DNA of 64,000 nt. Source: Drechslerella dactyloides (taxonomy: Eukaryota > Ascomycota > Orbiliomycetes > Orbiliales > Orbiliaceae). The DNA is taken from contig JAGTWJ010000011.1 of assembly GCA_020064725.1 (NCBI GenBank), positions 1 through 64,000 on the forward strand, given 5' to 3'. A model generated the notes under the pieces. It was not told the DNA's origin and searched no databases. It saw nothing but the letters and a program-made list of their open reading frames with translations. The position numbers and the translations under genes are program-made. Numbering within the stretch: position 1 is the first letter of the stretch; every line of letters begins with the position of its first letter. Shown one piece after another: positions 33,650 through 44,783 of the stretch.

Positions 33650-35378
33650 ATGATTGCATATAGATTCTACCTCCTGGTGGGACTTCTTACCACTTTTGCC
33701 GAAGCGACACTCCAAATTTACCGTCGCCAGGTCGCTCCTGTACCCAGAATCGTGCCGAGATGGTACGGGCGCAGCGATGGCCGTAAGGGAATGGTGGCTC
33801 CAAAGGTTTTGATCCTCGCGACGGTAAGTGAATTTGCACCTGTTGCCCTCGGGTTTGCGAAGCGCTTTCCGTACATTTATTTGGCCTCAATTGAAAATGA
33901 AACTACTTGACGGCACAAGAACCACAACGAAAGTTGCAGGAATAAACTTATTGTATGAAAATGCAGATTACTAAACAGAAGGATTGTGCGTATATAGTAC
34001 TTCGACGAGGCAAATATTTGGCCTGCTGGGATGCCGGAGATCTATAATCTCAATATCACCGTAAAAGGTCTGATGCCGAACTATCCCGTCGTGCACTGCA
34101 CGGCTGCCGATGGCGTCTGCATGATGGTGACTGGCCAGGCCGGTAAGTTGACCCTTGTGATTTGCCGTGGCAAGAGAATGCAGGAGAAAATAGGGCAGTT
34201 TTATTGGTCGAAAAATTAGTTAGAGGAAAGGCTTATGGTGACAATACCGCAACACAGTTATCAATTCAGCGACGACAATGCTCGCGATGGCGCATTCGGA
34301 TCTGTTCGACCTCAGGCAATCATACGTCATGGTTGCTGGGATTGCGGGTGGCAATCCAGAGCATACAGTAGGTCACTATTTTATCTTTCACTTCATTTGG
34401 ATGCTTAAATTTTCCTAAACACTTTTGTTTCTATGGTCTGTGCCTCTCACTAATAGCCCGTTGGATTGTCTCCTAGTCGACGGGTTCCGTGACTTTCGCC
34501 CGGTATGCTGTTCAGGGCGACATTCAGTATGAACTCTCCTCTGTGCCCTCTAATTGGTCATCTACTTCCGGCTATTTTCCCCTCGGAGCCAAGGGGCCCA
34601 ACCAATATCCCACCTTTATCTATGGCACCGAAGTTTACGAGGTTAGCGAAGCCCTGCGTCACCGCGCAGCCACAGTCGCCAGCAGGGCCAAGTTCAACGA
34701 CACCGCTGTATCAAGGGAATACAGGGCTAGGTACACACAGCCAGCGGCCCGCCGCCCTCCGGGTGTGCAAGAGTGCGACACCCTGACGACAAATCTCTTT
34801 TGGCACGGCGCGGGAATCGGAGAGCCGATGGGCTCATACTATAAGGCGATGACGAATGGTACCGGCGTCTACTGCTCTACTGAAGGTGAAGACAGCGGGT
34901 GGCTTGCTGGTCTGTTCCGCGCCACCGTCGTTGGCCGTGCGGACTTCAGGCGTGCCATCATTATGCGGTCTATCAGCAATTATGACCGCGCACCCCCCGG
35001 GGTCAGCGACTACGACAGTCTGTTCGCGCTGCAACAAGGCATTGGCTCGTATGCCCTCGGGCTGCAAAATTTGTACCTCGCTGGCAAAGAGGTCGTTGAC
35101 GATATCGTCAAGAACTGGCACTCGACTTTCCAGAAAGGCCTTCCGACGAAGAACTATATCGGTGATATCTACAACACCTTTGATAAGGATAATATTGACT
35201 ACGGGTAAGTCTTACTTGGGGCTACTCGTTACTTCCATACGGGAAATTGCCAAAAGTTGGTCTGCGAGCACCAAATGTGGTTCATCGATTTTTGGATTGG
35301 ATTGATGACTGACGGTTAAAAAACAGCCTACCATCGTTCTATGCAAAGAACTTCGCCCACAGTTTCCCAGCACACTAA
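33650..35378 (+). CDS. Purine nucleoside permease (NUP family)
   Basis: Five exons, 33650-33823, 33998-34142, 34258-34367, 34477-35204 and 35327-35378, join in phase to 402 aa. The introns are 109-174 nt; four have GTAAGT or GTAGGT donors. A signal-like N-terminus precedes the NUP pattern: APKVLILATYFDEANIWP, HCTAADGVCMMVTGQAG, NSATTMLAMAHSDLFDLR, SYVMVAGIAGGNPEHTSTG, SVTFARYAVQGDIQYEL, TSGYFPLGAKGPNQYP and NLYLAGKEVVDDIVKNWHS. NUP was described in Candida albicans as a purine nucleoside transporter. The family is structurally related to nucleoside phosphorylases and usually has a secretion signal, so an extracellular or surface nucleoside role is possible. Length fits the family. The short last exon is the least certain part. 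Confidence 0.85.
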
Positions 35379-36644
35379 TAATAGTCTTAAATAATGTATC
35401 TATATATTATGAGGATCAGCTCTATATACGAATGTCGCACGGGGGGGGGGCTTTTGGAAATCGACGCGGCTCGAGGCCCCGCATCGAGAATACCCGTACC
35501 GCATGCGACTTACAATAAGCTCACTCAAGCTTCTGTTTCTCAGTTCTAACTTATACTCAGGTCTTGGTAGTCTAGCGAGCCAGTCACGGGTCTTTGTTCA
35601 GAGCAATACATTTACGAGGAATTAGTCTCGCTATATATATAAGTTTGATAACTAGAATATAGAACCCTAGATCGTGGAGAGAATGGTGGTGTAACTTATA
35701 CTGGCCCGGGCGAAGCTAGACAATCAGAGAGATAGGAGACAGGTACGGCGCTAGCTGAAATCTTCAATTAACGGGGACTTTATTCTAACATGGAGGCTGG
35801 TACCGTTATGATGAATAGTATACATATATCGTAATGCGCGAAGTACTAGCCCTATCTATCACTCGTGCTTGGTATGTCGCTGCTTAAAATTTGTATGTAT
35901 CAGTTGTTGGAATGATTGATGCTGCTGAGTCAAAGTTGGGTCTCTGGCGTTTGCTAGACCAAAAGCTATTACGCAAGGCATACACTTTTCGATTTCACAG
36001 ACCAATGCCAGTTAGTAGTAGCGGTAAGTAATGAGGAGCAGATGGAAGCCATATCCAATATCAAGGCCCTTCTCAACAGAGGAACTTGCGGAAGCGTTGA
36101 CTTGGATCCAACGTTAGATACAAGGCTGCTTTTTGAGATTGCTCCGAACTGTTCTAACGTAGAATGCGACTTAGTAAGACATTTTACGTAATTATAGTTG
36201 GACCTATTTCTCCGAAAAAGCAGTCGAGTATCTAAGTATTCATTCTTGAGCAATTATATCGAGATTTAAATCATGTTCTACTACATTTTATGAAAAACCG
36301 GGGGGATGTTGCAACCTCCAGGCCGAGAAATACACAGGCTCCGCGTTGGTATCCAAGGTGTTGAAGTGTGGTGGCTTTTCCGGGCTTGGTAACCTCGGTC
36401 CCTTAGACTTACCCGCGGCTTTCGGTTGAACCGGGGAGGCCTACTTACGTATCGATCGCGCTATCAGTTCGCCCTGAAGCGTCACGACACGAGATTAGCC
36501 GGCCCAGCTATAAGTAATGCGCGGGTTGAGGCTCCCGCGCTTTGTAGAAAATTGTATGGCATACTGCAACCGTCATTTCTCAGTTCACTGTAAATTTAGA
36601 GAAACCTTTTCGTATATTTCTAAAAAGCGATCCATCTTACCGCT
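35379..36644. other. Intergenic gap
   Basis: No gene is supported. It contains a G10 run at 35441-35450 and an ORF at 35969-36253 (minus) without motifs. The GC-rich part from about 36300 is likely promoter for the hydratase gene. Confidence 0.5.
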
Positions 36645-37751
36645 ATGGCCGATCCAGGAGCGGGTTTCAAATACCCAGAGGTGGAAGTAAGCTGGTTGCA
36701 GCGCGATCTACTGCTCTTCGCCAACAGCATTGGCTGCAAGGCAGACGAACTCCATTTCCTTTATGTAAGTTACCCGCCCTGTGCAGCCAGCTGCAGTCGC
36801 TCTTTATGCGATATCACTCTAAGGTCCTGGTCCCACCGCTGAGACTGAAATAGGAACTGCATCCAAAATTTTGCGCCTTCCCGACGTATCCTATAGTTCT
36901 GCCGTTCAAGCACACCGACCAAGATGTTATAGAATTCTATAGCCGTGCAGGAGCAGTTCCGATCCCTGGGACTCCTAAATTCGATTCTAAGAGAATTGTT
37001 GACGGCCAACGAAAAATCGAGTTCCGCAGGCAGATACCAACTTCCAGCCGTGGGAGGCAATTCTTTATCAAATCCAAGGTTCTTGGAGTGTATGATAAAG
37101 GGAAACCAGGAACCGTTGTAGAAACCGAACAAATTCTCGTTGAGAGGGTAGGAAGTAAAGACATTGTTTATACTCGGGCTGTGGGCAGCGGGTTTTACGT
37201 CAGTCAGGGTGGCTGGGGTGGGCCAAAAGGTGTGATTGGTTCCAGTTTGCGGATGCACCATTTCATTCAGCCATATGGGGTTTACTGATTGGACCCTAGG
37301 ACCCCAAACCGAGAATTACCCTCATCCGGCTGATCGCCCACCTGACGCTACATGTGTTCATCCAACCAATGCAGAGTCCGCCCTCTTATATCGACTGAAT
37401 GGAGACTACAACCCACTACACGCCACACCGGAACCAGGTGCGAATATGGGTTTTGGCGGCGCGATTATGCACGGTCTATTCTCATGGAATACTGCTGCGC
37501 ATGGCATCTTGCAGTTGTTAGGCTGTAGCGACCCGGCTAATCTGAAAGAATTCCAAGCTCGATTTGCCAGTCCTGTCAGACCAGGTGATGTTCTGGAGAC
37601 TGATATATGGCAGGTGGGTAGGGCGAATGGATATGATGAAGGCTGGGAAGAAGTCCGCTTCGTGACGAGGGTTCAAGGTGGCAAGATCTGCTTGAGTAAC
37701 GGAAGAGCGATTGTAAAAACGTCCGTATCTAAACCGAGGAGCAAGCTTTGA
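36645..37751 (+). CDS. Peroxisomal MaoC-like (R)-enoyl-CoA hydratase, PTS1 end SKL
   Basis: Exons 36645-36764, 36854-37229 and 37300-37751 give 315 aa in phase. The product is a double hot-dog MaoC-type hydratase. The N-terminal half carries the substrate-side fold (YPIVLPFKHTDQDV, SRGRQFFIKSKVLGVYDKGKPG, VETEQILVE). The C-terminal half has the hydratase 2 motif LYRLNGDYNPLHATPEPG then GFGGAIMHG, with the catalytic Asp and His in place. The enzyme would hydrate trans-2-enoyl-CoA to (3R)-hydroxyacyl-CoA in beta-oxidation or in polyketide or fatty acyl side pathways. The protein ends SKL, a canonical type 1 peroxisomal signal. Some plant-pathogen secondary-metabolite clusters carry similar stand-alone hydratases, but no cluster partners are seen here. 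The second intron (GTGTGA donor) is confirmed by GGPKGPQTENYP continuity. Confidence 0.9.
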
Positions 37752-40208
37752 AGAGTTGGTGCACACGGTGCAGGTGACCTTCGGGCAACCTAGGCTTTTC
37801 GAAGACCCTTTCTAGCATAGTCTCTTGCTGCACGTTCGCATATGGCATATTCAAGATCTAGGCGGGATGCCCAGTTTTAGCTCAGCTATTCATACTTAGC
37901 GGGCTCACCCGGGTCTCGAGGTCATCGCATGGTTGACGTGCTTAGTGCTTAGGCTTGAACGTAGTAGTTATTGAGCATGCGTTCTGCAGTTGGGGAAATC
38001 ACTGCTACGTCAGCTAATATGACACCGTCCTCCGGTATTTTGGCATTGGAGGCTAAACTGATATTGTCAAGGTATACAGATACCTCCATTGATAATGGGC
38101 ACCCGAAAAGACTCGAGGTCATATGAAATATCTCAGGGTACTCAAGCGGGGCTGCGATAAGTTTGCGGGGCGCGCGTGAGCCGAAGAAGGGTTTCAGTAT
38201 GTCTATTACGAGGCCGAATAGCGCCAGATCTTAGAGGCAAGGACAGTAAATCGTGACCAACTGATATATACTTGGATCCTAAACAGGTGTGATGTGAAAT
38301 TTCGCAACTTGTGATTTTCGGAAACATTCCAGGCCTCCAGGCAAGCTGGTGTTTGATCAGCGCGGGTGTCCGATATGACTCGAGTGTTCCTCGCGGAGTG
38401 GTCAAGATTGGAAGCAAATATAATCGACTTCCCCACGCCATAGAGTAACTGTTAACATGGCAATTAGAGCCAGCCGTTGTCTACATAATTGTCTGTCTAG
38501 TCTAACTCCGACATCGCATGACGTTCTATTTCAGTGATAATGATGTATAAAGCGAGTCTTATGCCTCTGAATACAAAACCTCTTACTATAGTTATTCGAC
38601 ACCGCATATTCAGGGCTAATATGATAAGTATAAGGATATAATTATTATTTGAGCGATGCATGCAAGGTTTTTGGTTTGAATACAAGAGTTCTAGTTAGCT
38701 TGAATACTAAGGCTATCATCGACTCGCATCAAGGTAACATAATTAGAATAAATGCGGCTCACTGATTCGAGATATAAAGTTAGATGCGCTCATATGTCAA
38801 GTGAAGGACTTGTATACATTACACAAAACAAAGTGTCTAACTAGTCCGTCTCCAGATTCTCCCTTTGGCATTAGATGTGACTGTTAGGAGCTCAAAGGAC
38901 AGCGTCCTCAATACTAGTCGTGTAGAATAAATGCCTCTTAAAATGTCAATTAGGGTATCATTCCGATAACCCGATCCGAATTACGATCTCGCAACAAGAG
39001 TAAGTAAGTCGCCTGACGTCGCTGTCACACGGTTGTTACTCATTTGGATGTCAAACGTTAGGGTACCCAACTTGGCGCAATTGCAGGTGAGCTTAAGTAT
39101 CTGTACGACTGATCTTCTGCATGGATATTGTACCTGTGCTCCTGGGTTTTCAAAATAGGAATGGGTTAACGATGCCGCAAATCCCGATTTATCCTGTAGT
39201 AAGATCGTCTATAAGAGTTACGGCAGAAGCAAGAACAGAACCGCTAACATCGTATCCACCCCGCTTGAAGAAACAAACACAACGGACGTCGGATCGACTA
39301 GCTTTTCTTGAATATGTGAAACCACAACCTGCGCAGCGCGATGTCGATAATTGTGGCATGTGCTTGCTGAATGGCTTATAGGCCCCGAACTGATGGGTCA
39401 TACCCAAGAAAATGGACTTTCCCTTTGCGAATATTACTTAGCGCGGTACAACGAATTGGCGGTCTTGCTAAGCGCCTCGCGTCGGACGAGCATTCGGTTC
39501 GTCCATCCCAATTCCTTGTTTGCCCGCGCCGACGCCGCGATTACATGACTTAGTCTATATCTTGTTTTCCAGGTTTGTTCAGTGGAAGCGATAAACACAA
39601 GTCAGAATTCATTTATCTATTGCTGAATACGATCGTGAATATTTGATATTTGTTCCGTCGGCCGAGATATTTGCAACTTGCCAAGGTACCTTCGTCGGCG
39701 TGCATCTGCTCGCTTAAATTGTTACAGCTGTCAATTTTGGTTCCCGCTTGGTTATTGCTTATGGCTAGGTAGCCAGAGCCGACTTATACCTGCACCTACA
39801 TCGACGCTCAGCAGCTGATCAATATGTTCCCTAGATCTCTTAATCAGCTACCGTGAGTACAGGGGAGCATATTAATCCCAATCCAGGAACTTGCATCGAT
39901 TCGAGGAATACTGCCCTATTTGGACACCGCCGCTGAAGCGTTGAGTTTCCAGCTAAGCACACAGCAAATCGGCCATTCAATTATTGTCATAGAGACTTGA
40001 TGCCTAGTTTTGCGCTACGGTCCGCGACAATGGGTCTGTGACCTTGATGGAGCGAACCGTCGAGACTTGCAAGCTGTATATAAAGTGTCGGTGTTCCGCC
40101 TGAGAACGACTTCGGCATCAAGCAGCACCAAGCAGCATTCGCTCTTTACAGCAGCCACTTTCCTTCCAGATAAATTCACACTCTTTGAACCTTACTTCTA
40201 TCGTTACC
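37752..40208. other. Gene-poor region; nothing recognised
   Basis: ORFs at 38142-38441 (minus), 39121-39381 (plus) and 39371-39553 (plus) lack motifs and continuity. No repeat or RNA is seen. From about 39900 the sequence is probably promoter and 5' leader of the Egh16-like gene. Confidence 0.5.
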
Positions 40209-41525
40209 ATGCGCGTGTCAGTCCCTTTATCTTTAACTGTGCCTATCATTCTTTGGGGCACCGCGCCTTTCACTTTCGTTCATGGCCTTCTTGCTGGCGT
40301 GACCGGGGACGCTGATTCTAGCGCCAATGATCGCGGTATAGCTTCTGCGTCTTCTCAGCATGAGACACCACTCAAAGGCTCCTTGGCACCACCTGGATGG
40401 TGGACTCGAGGACATAAATATTCAGGCAGTAGCTGTGGTGGACATGTGTACTACGCCAACAAATATTACCACCAGGCCGAAGTAAAACTGCTTGCTTCCA
40501 GTAACATGTTGCCAAAGGCGCATGCTGGTGGCTATGTGAAAGCGCTGCTTTATCGGTCTGATGCTGAGGGCACCGGCTCTTATAAATGTAAGATCGACCG
40601 AACGGCCGAGGCTAAGAATTGGACACCTGGGTGGTTGGAAGTTCTTGTGCATGTTGATAGCTCTCAGTCATCTGCAAAGAATACCGGTCGAGAGTCCATG
40701 CACCCAGTCCATTTGGAAATTGCGCTACCACCTAACCTGGATTGCGTCGGCCGATACGGATCTGTGAGTAACGTCTGTATAATTCAATGCGAAAGTCATG
40801 CCAGAAATGTCCCACTCGGAGGCTGCATTCCATTTCAGCAAGTAGCTGGCACCGCTGAGTCTCATCTTCTCCAAGGTGGGGAAAACTCTGTGACGGGGCG
40901 AACCCACATCGATGAATTGGAAGACGACACGGCGCCTCTGCGCCTTGCAAAACGAGATAATAAGAAGAAGAAAAATGGAGGCCAGAAGGCCGCCAACAAA
41001 TCGCCGGCGAAGCCAGCCAATAAACCTAAGCCCGCGAGTAAACCTAAGCCTGCGAGTAAGCCAAAAGCTGCGAAGAAGCCCGCCAAGAGACCTGTGAACA
41101 GGAACAGGAACAGGAATCGGAACAAAAACAAGAACCGAAATCGAAACCGGAACCGCAACAGGAATAGAAATCGCAATAAGAATAAGACCGATAACGATTT
41201 CAATCCTGATCTGGATATCGATGTCACTGTCAACGGAGAAGATGCCGAAGACGTTGACGCCGAAGAGACTTCAGGTGTTGATCAAGGCCAAGATCAAGGC
41301 CAAGATCAAGAGGTTGAGGTTGAAGCCAACACCGCAAATGACAACCAGGACAATGCAGAGGACGAAGATACCGCGGAAGACGATGATACGCCGCCAGCTG
41401 CCAAGTCAACCGACAGTAAGCCTGCTGCTCCAGCTGATAAGTCTGAATCCGGAGCTGCGACAGGCTCTCCTCCCGCTGTCCCTCGAAACGCTGCTCCCGC
41501 ACCGGCTTCCAACCCCAGCTATTAA
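40209..41525 (+). CDS. Egh16-like secreted protein with charge-segregated C-terminal extension
   Basis: A single-exon 438-aa ORF. I prefer the ATG at 40209, which gives a signal peptide (MRVSVPLSLTVPIILWG...FVHG), over the non-ATG opening of the frame. Residues about 65-235 match the Egh16/GAS1 family: SCGG, QAEVKLLASSNMLPKAHAGGYVK, GTGSYKCKIDRTAEAKNWTP, CVGRYGSVSNVCIIQC and GGCIPFQ. Family members include appressorium-expressed virulence factors of cereal pathogens; the biochemical role is unknown. Unlike the usual 200-300 aa members, this one carries a long tail: a Lys/Pro/Ala basic part, an Asn-Arg/Asn-Lys tract of about 30 residues, then a strongly acidic Asp/Glu-rich part and a Pro/Ala end. 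The tail may bind a charged polymer or phase-separate (inference). Confidence 0.85.
   Translation: MRVSVPLSLTVPIILWGTAPFTFVHGLLAGVTGDADSSANDRGIASASSQHETPLKGSLAPPGWWTRGHKYSGSSCGGHVYYANKYYHQAEVKLLASSNMLPKAHAGGYVKALLYRSDAEGTGSYKCKIDRTAEAKNWTPGWLEVLVHVDSSQSSAKNTGRESMHPVHLEIALPPNLDCVGRYGSVSNVCIIQCESHARNVPLGGCIPFQQVAGTAESHLLQGGENSVTGRTHIDELEDDTAPLRLAKRDNKKKKNGGQKAANKSPAKPANKPKPASKPKPASKPKAAKKPAKRPVNRNRNRNRNKNKNRNRNRNRNRNRNRNKNKTDNDFNPDLDIDVTVNGEDAEDVDAEETSGVDQGQDQGQDQEVEVEANTANDNQDNAEDEDTAEDDDTPPAAKSTDSKPAAPADKSESGAATGSPPAVPRNAAPAPASNPSY
41086..41190 (+). repeat. Hexanucleotide-like repeat encoding (Asn-Arg/Lys)n
   Basis: Units such as AACAGG, AATCGG, AACCGC and AACAAG repeat about fifteen times within the Egh16-like gene. 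Codon choice varies, so the protein repeat (NRNRNR) is kept better than the DNA repeat, suggesting selection for the peptide or an old expansion. Confidence 0.8.
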
Positions 41526-41899
41526 AGCCCCTTGAACCGAGGAGTATAACACGGAAATTACGTACAATACACAAAGTCTTTGCTCACGTACTACTCCCTA
41601 AGTTTTTACTTTTCGAATATAGATAGCTATCAATCTGACGTTTCGCATCATTTACTGGTGTTCACGAGAGAAGATGGAATTATGCTGAGACTTTGCCGCA
41701 TGTATCGAGAGTGACATATTTGTTTATTTAGAAGTATAGAATACAAAGGATTTAAATCCAGCAATCTGCTCCGAAACCCTGATCGTTCATCCTCCAATAC
41801 AAAAAGTGCCTTCCCTTACTTAGGAAGGGAGCAAATGTATGCTGTTCCCGCCGAGTGAGATGACCCCTAATGCGCTTTGCAATCAATTCCCAGCTGAGA
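41526..41899. other. Convergent intergenic spacer
   Basis: This is the 3' spacer between the plus-strand Egh16-like gene and the minus-strand 10-Cys secreted-protein gene. No feature is recognised. Confidence 0.5.
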
Positions 41900-42247
41900 T
41901 TAACACCGATACCAACACTTCATAGACTTTCCCTGGAACGCCTTGCAGCCACTGCGAGATATTTGGTTTCCGGTTTGCCCAATAAAGTTCTGGCAGTTCG
42001 TATCAGAAAAAACCTCGCAGTTCGTACCAAAGGTTCCATCGCCACCAGCCCAGACTCCACCAAAGCGGTCGTATTGGAAGCAGTTTCCTTCGCAAGTGGG
42101 CTTGTAGGACCCAAGTTTGCGACCACCGCAACCATCGTAGTACGTAACGCACGCGCCATTTGCAACACCAGGAGTGTTTTGGCAGTCCCTGGAGTAAACT
42201 GCAGTGGCGAGGGTAAAGATAGGGAGGATGAAGCTGATGATTTGCAT
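41900..42247 (-). CDS. Small secreted cysteine-rich protein (115 aa, ten Cys)
   Basis: An intact single-exon minus-strand ORF with its ATG at 42245-42247. A signal peptide (MQIISFILPIFTLATAVYS) precedes about 96 mature residues with ten Cys (DCQ, ACV, GCG, TCE, NCF, NCE, NCQ, GCK, KCW, RC-end), an even number allowing five disulfides. Size, secretion and Cys content fit a fungal effector or antimicrobial-type protein. I do not recognise a named family. It converges with the Egh16-like secreted protein, 374 bp away. Confidence 0.8.
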   Translation of the reverse strand: MQIISFILPIFTLATAVYSRDCQNTPGVANGACVTYYDGCGGRKLGSYKPTCEGNCFQYDRFGGVWAGGDGTFGTNCEVFSDTNCQNFIGQTGNQISRSGCKAFQGKSMKCWYRC

Positions 42248-44733
42248 TTTGAAGTATAATGTGACTCGGACGGCTAGTGATCAATTAATATCTATAAGGC
42301 ATGAAGTAGGATATTAGGAACGTACTCTGGAAAGTTTAGAATGATGGTTTTTGCGAATTGTTGATTGATGGCTGGAATGTTCGAGGCTTTGTCTGTTGGA
42401 GAGTTCAGTGATCTGGGAAACAAATCAGTATCGGGTACGAAACCTCAATTTATAGAAAACTGTGCATCATGCTCTGACACCAATTTCTACTTACTCACCG
42501 AGATCTACGCACAGAGTTCCCATCTTACATGGACTGAAGCCAGAAGAGGATGGCGATAATGTCGATGATATCATGATGCCTTAATATTGTTTACTGATGA
42601 ATATCATCTTCACGAGATCTTACAGAACAATGATTACTGATATCAAGCTGGAAGGATTTTATACTACGCACTTATAAAGGCATGTGAAGCTTAAGTGTCA
42701 TTATGGAATGCTCTGTTCTCACACAGTTCATCTTGGATGATTGGCTATATGTTGGCGTGTGGTCTTGGGACTAACTATAGTACTAGTCTGGAAATGGATA
42801 GGCCTCTAAGACCTTAGCCTGAAAATTGTGTTGGTGTGGTAATCTCAACCTAGAAGGTCCACAGACTTTTCCCTGGAAGTAGCTCGTCAGAAAACTCTTT
42901 CGAATCCAGGTACGCAGGAAACCTGCGCCGCTGATTACTACTCCCTCCGAAACCATCTAGGAAAGTACATAGCATTGGCTGATCACCAGCACACCCAATT
43001 TCCATTGCCAATGAAATTCTTTACAGGATATTTCACAGTGGTGAACGGTTATGTAAGATCTGTCCTTGATAAAGATGGGTCCTAAATGTTGTCTCGTAAA
43101 CCAAATTGCGACGGCGAACTCCTAATTGGCTGCCGTAGTGCCGAGTACATTATTCGATGGTGTCCTGAATTGTGATACGATAGCAGTTCCTAACGTTGCA
43201 AGTTATTTTGACAAGCTAGGGGTCTCTATAACAAGCTGCTTCAAACACAATAGAAACCTTATTTGCATAGCCTGGGCTAAAATATATTCGATGCCTATTG
43301 CTTCAATAGAAGTCCAAGGCTATCCTCGCCAAGTTACCAATTGGCAGGGCTGTCTTGTGCTTCGGTGAGCCATAGGCTTAGATTTTTGCGCAATTTGCCT
43401 GCTGGAAGCTCCCTTGTGTAGTATTTGGCCCTTGTCCTGTGCCATAACGGGCTTTGCTGAACCCGTCAGATATATATCATGATTAATCAACACGGCGACG
43501 CGCCGATCGCGACTCCTATATTGGAAGGTCGAAGAATCCAACCTATTCTCGGCATAAGCTTCTAACAGCCTTTAATTTGAGCCTTAGGCCGCATCCCAGC
43601 TGTGACAATGCGAAGTCTTCCACAAATGTCCCTGATTGATTACTCGCATCGTGATATCGCTATTGAGATAGCTCTAACTTGAAAATAATATTTCATTCTT
43701 ATGAGGCAGAGCCCAGAGATATCCGAAGCTAATTGGACTCGTTCGCGCTTGATGGTGGTTCAATTACTATAATAGTGAAGAAAGTCGGTCATACTTCCAA
43801 GGTTCGAAGAAGTGACAGGTCAAAGCGCTATCAGATTCGGAAGTATCTCTATACAATCCATGCATATTTTGAGGCGACGGGCGCAGGTAACAGCCCAAGT
43901 TAACTCTGACAATCCAAACCTTCAAGATTATAAGGCTAACCCACCACTTGCTACCTTTGTTGCTCTCAATTGCGAACTACCCATGTATTAAACCAAGTAA
44001 TATAAAACGCTGTTTACACACGACGTGTGAACAATCGGGTATGAGTCTGCATCTTACCTAGAGACCCCCAGTATCGTGATTATGAGTGGATGGTACATAC
44101 CTAGGTACTTTCAACATATGACGTCATACCGGTTGTTGGGCATTTTTTTAAGAAGAAGTGGAGTTTGGTTTAGATTCTAGTAGAGCAGTTAGATCAACTA
44201 ATCAAGTATATTTGACTATAGGACGTGTAGAGAGTATATACATTCAGGACGTAGGCAGGTCTTGTCGCCAGAGAAGATGGAGCTGAGTGATTGTTGGCCT
44301 GGATAATCACTTGAACTACCCCGAGATGGATATATCTATCCCCACTGGAGATCATCGGAATAGACTGGGCTGCAAAGCACTCACTCACATCGCCGCATAA
44401 GCAAAGTCGAGCTTGCTAACCTTAATATTTGGCAGTCGCAACGGCAATTCAGATGTTTTTCTAGTCCGCGACGCGAATTTCTTGCCGCAGGGACCCAAGA
44501 ATACCGAGATCATGTGCATGTATGAATTCTGAATTTTATTCGATTTATTGCTTGAATAGTCAACACAGACTGGTCGAGATGTATTGACGTCTGACTTGGC
44601 AGCGAGGCAAATATCGCTTCGACGTCGCTCGTGTGCATCCAATGCTGCTGCGTGCCCCACACGGGAGCCGGGGGCCGGAGACCGGGCCAGTGTGTGTTGA
44701 GAGTTTGGCGCAACACAAGTCCAGTGCTAACTG
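42248..44733. other. Gene-poor region
   Basis: No gene is supported. ORFs at 43126-43368 (plus), 43320-43541 (minus) and 44385-44716 (minus) lack motifs. A copy of the motif TGTCTCGTAAACCA lies at 43090-43103. Confidence 0.45.
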
Positions 44734-44783
44734 CAGTCTCGTAAGCCAGACCAGACTGCAGACTGGGGTTGCCGACGAGACTG
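44734..44783. mobile_element. 50-bp mini inverted-repeat element with 9-bp target duplication
   Basis: The element starts CAGTCTCGT and ends ACGAGACTG. The exact 9-mer TGCTAACTG flanks it on both sides (44725-44733 and 44784-44792). Its first 16 bases (AGTCTCGTAAGCCAGA region) match the dispersed TGTCTCGTAAACCAGA motif elsewhere in the window and share AGTCTC with the 14.77-kb element. It is probably a very short Mutator-like non-autonomous element. Confidence 0.7.

Noticed and set aside
40862..41233. Minus-strand ORF with a run of Phe, Arg and Leu resembling a membrane segment
   Set aside because: It is the reverse complement of the Asn-Arg/Lys repeat of the Egh16-like gene.
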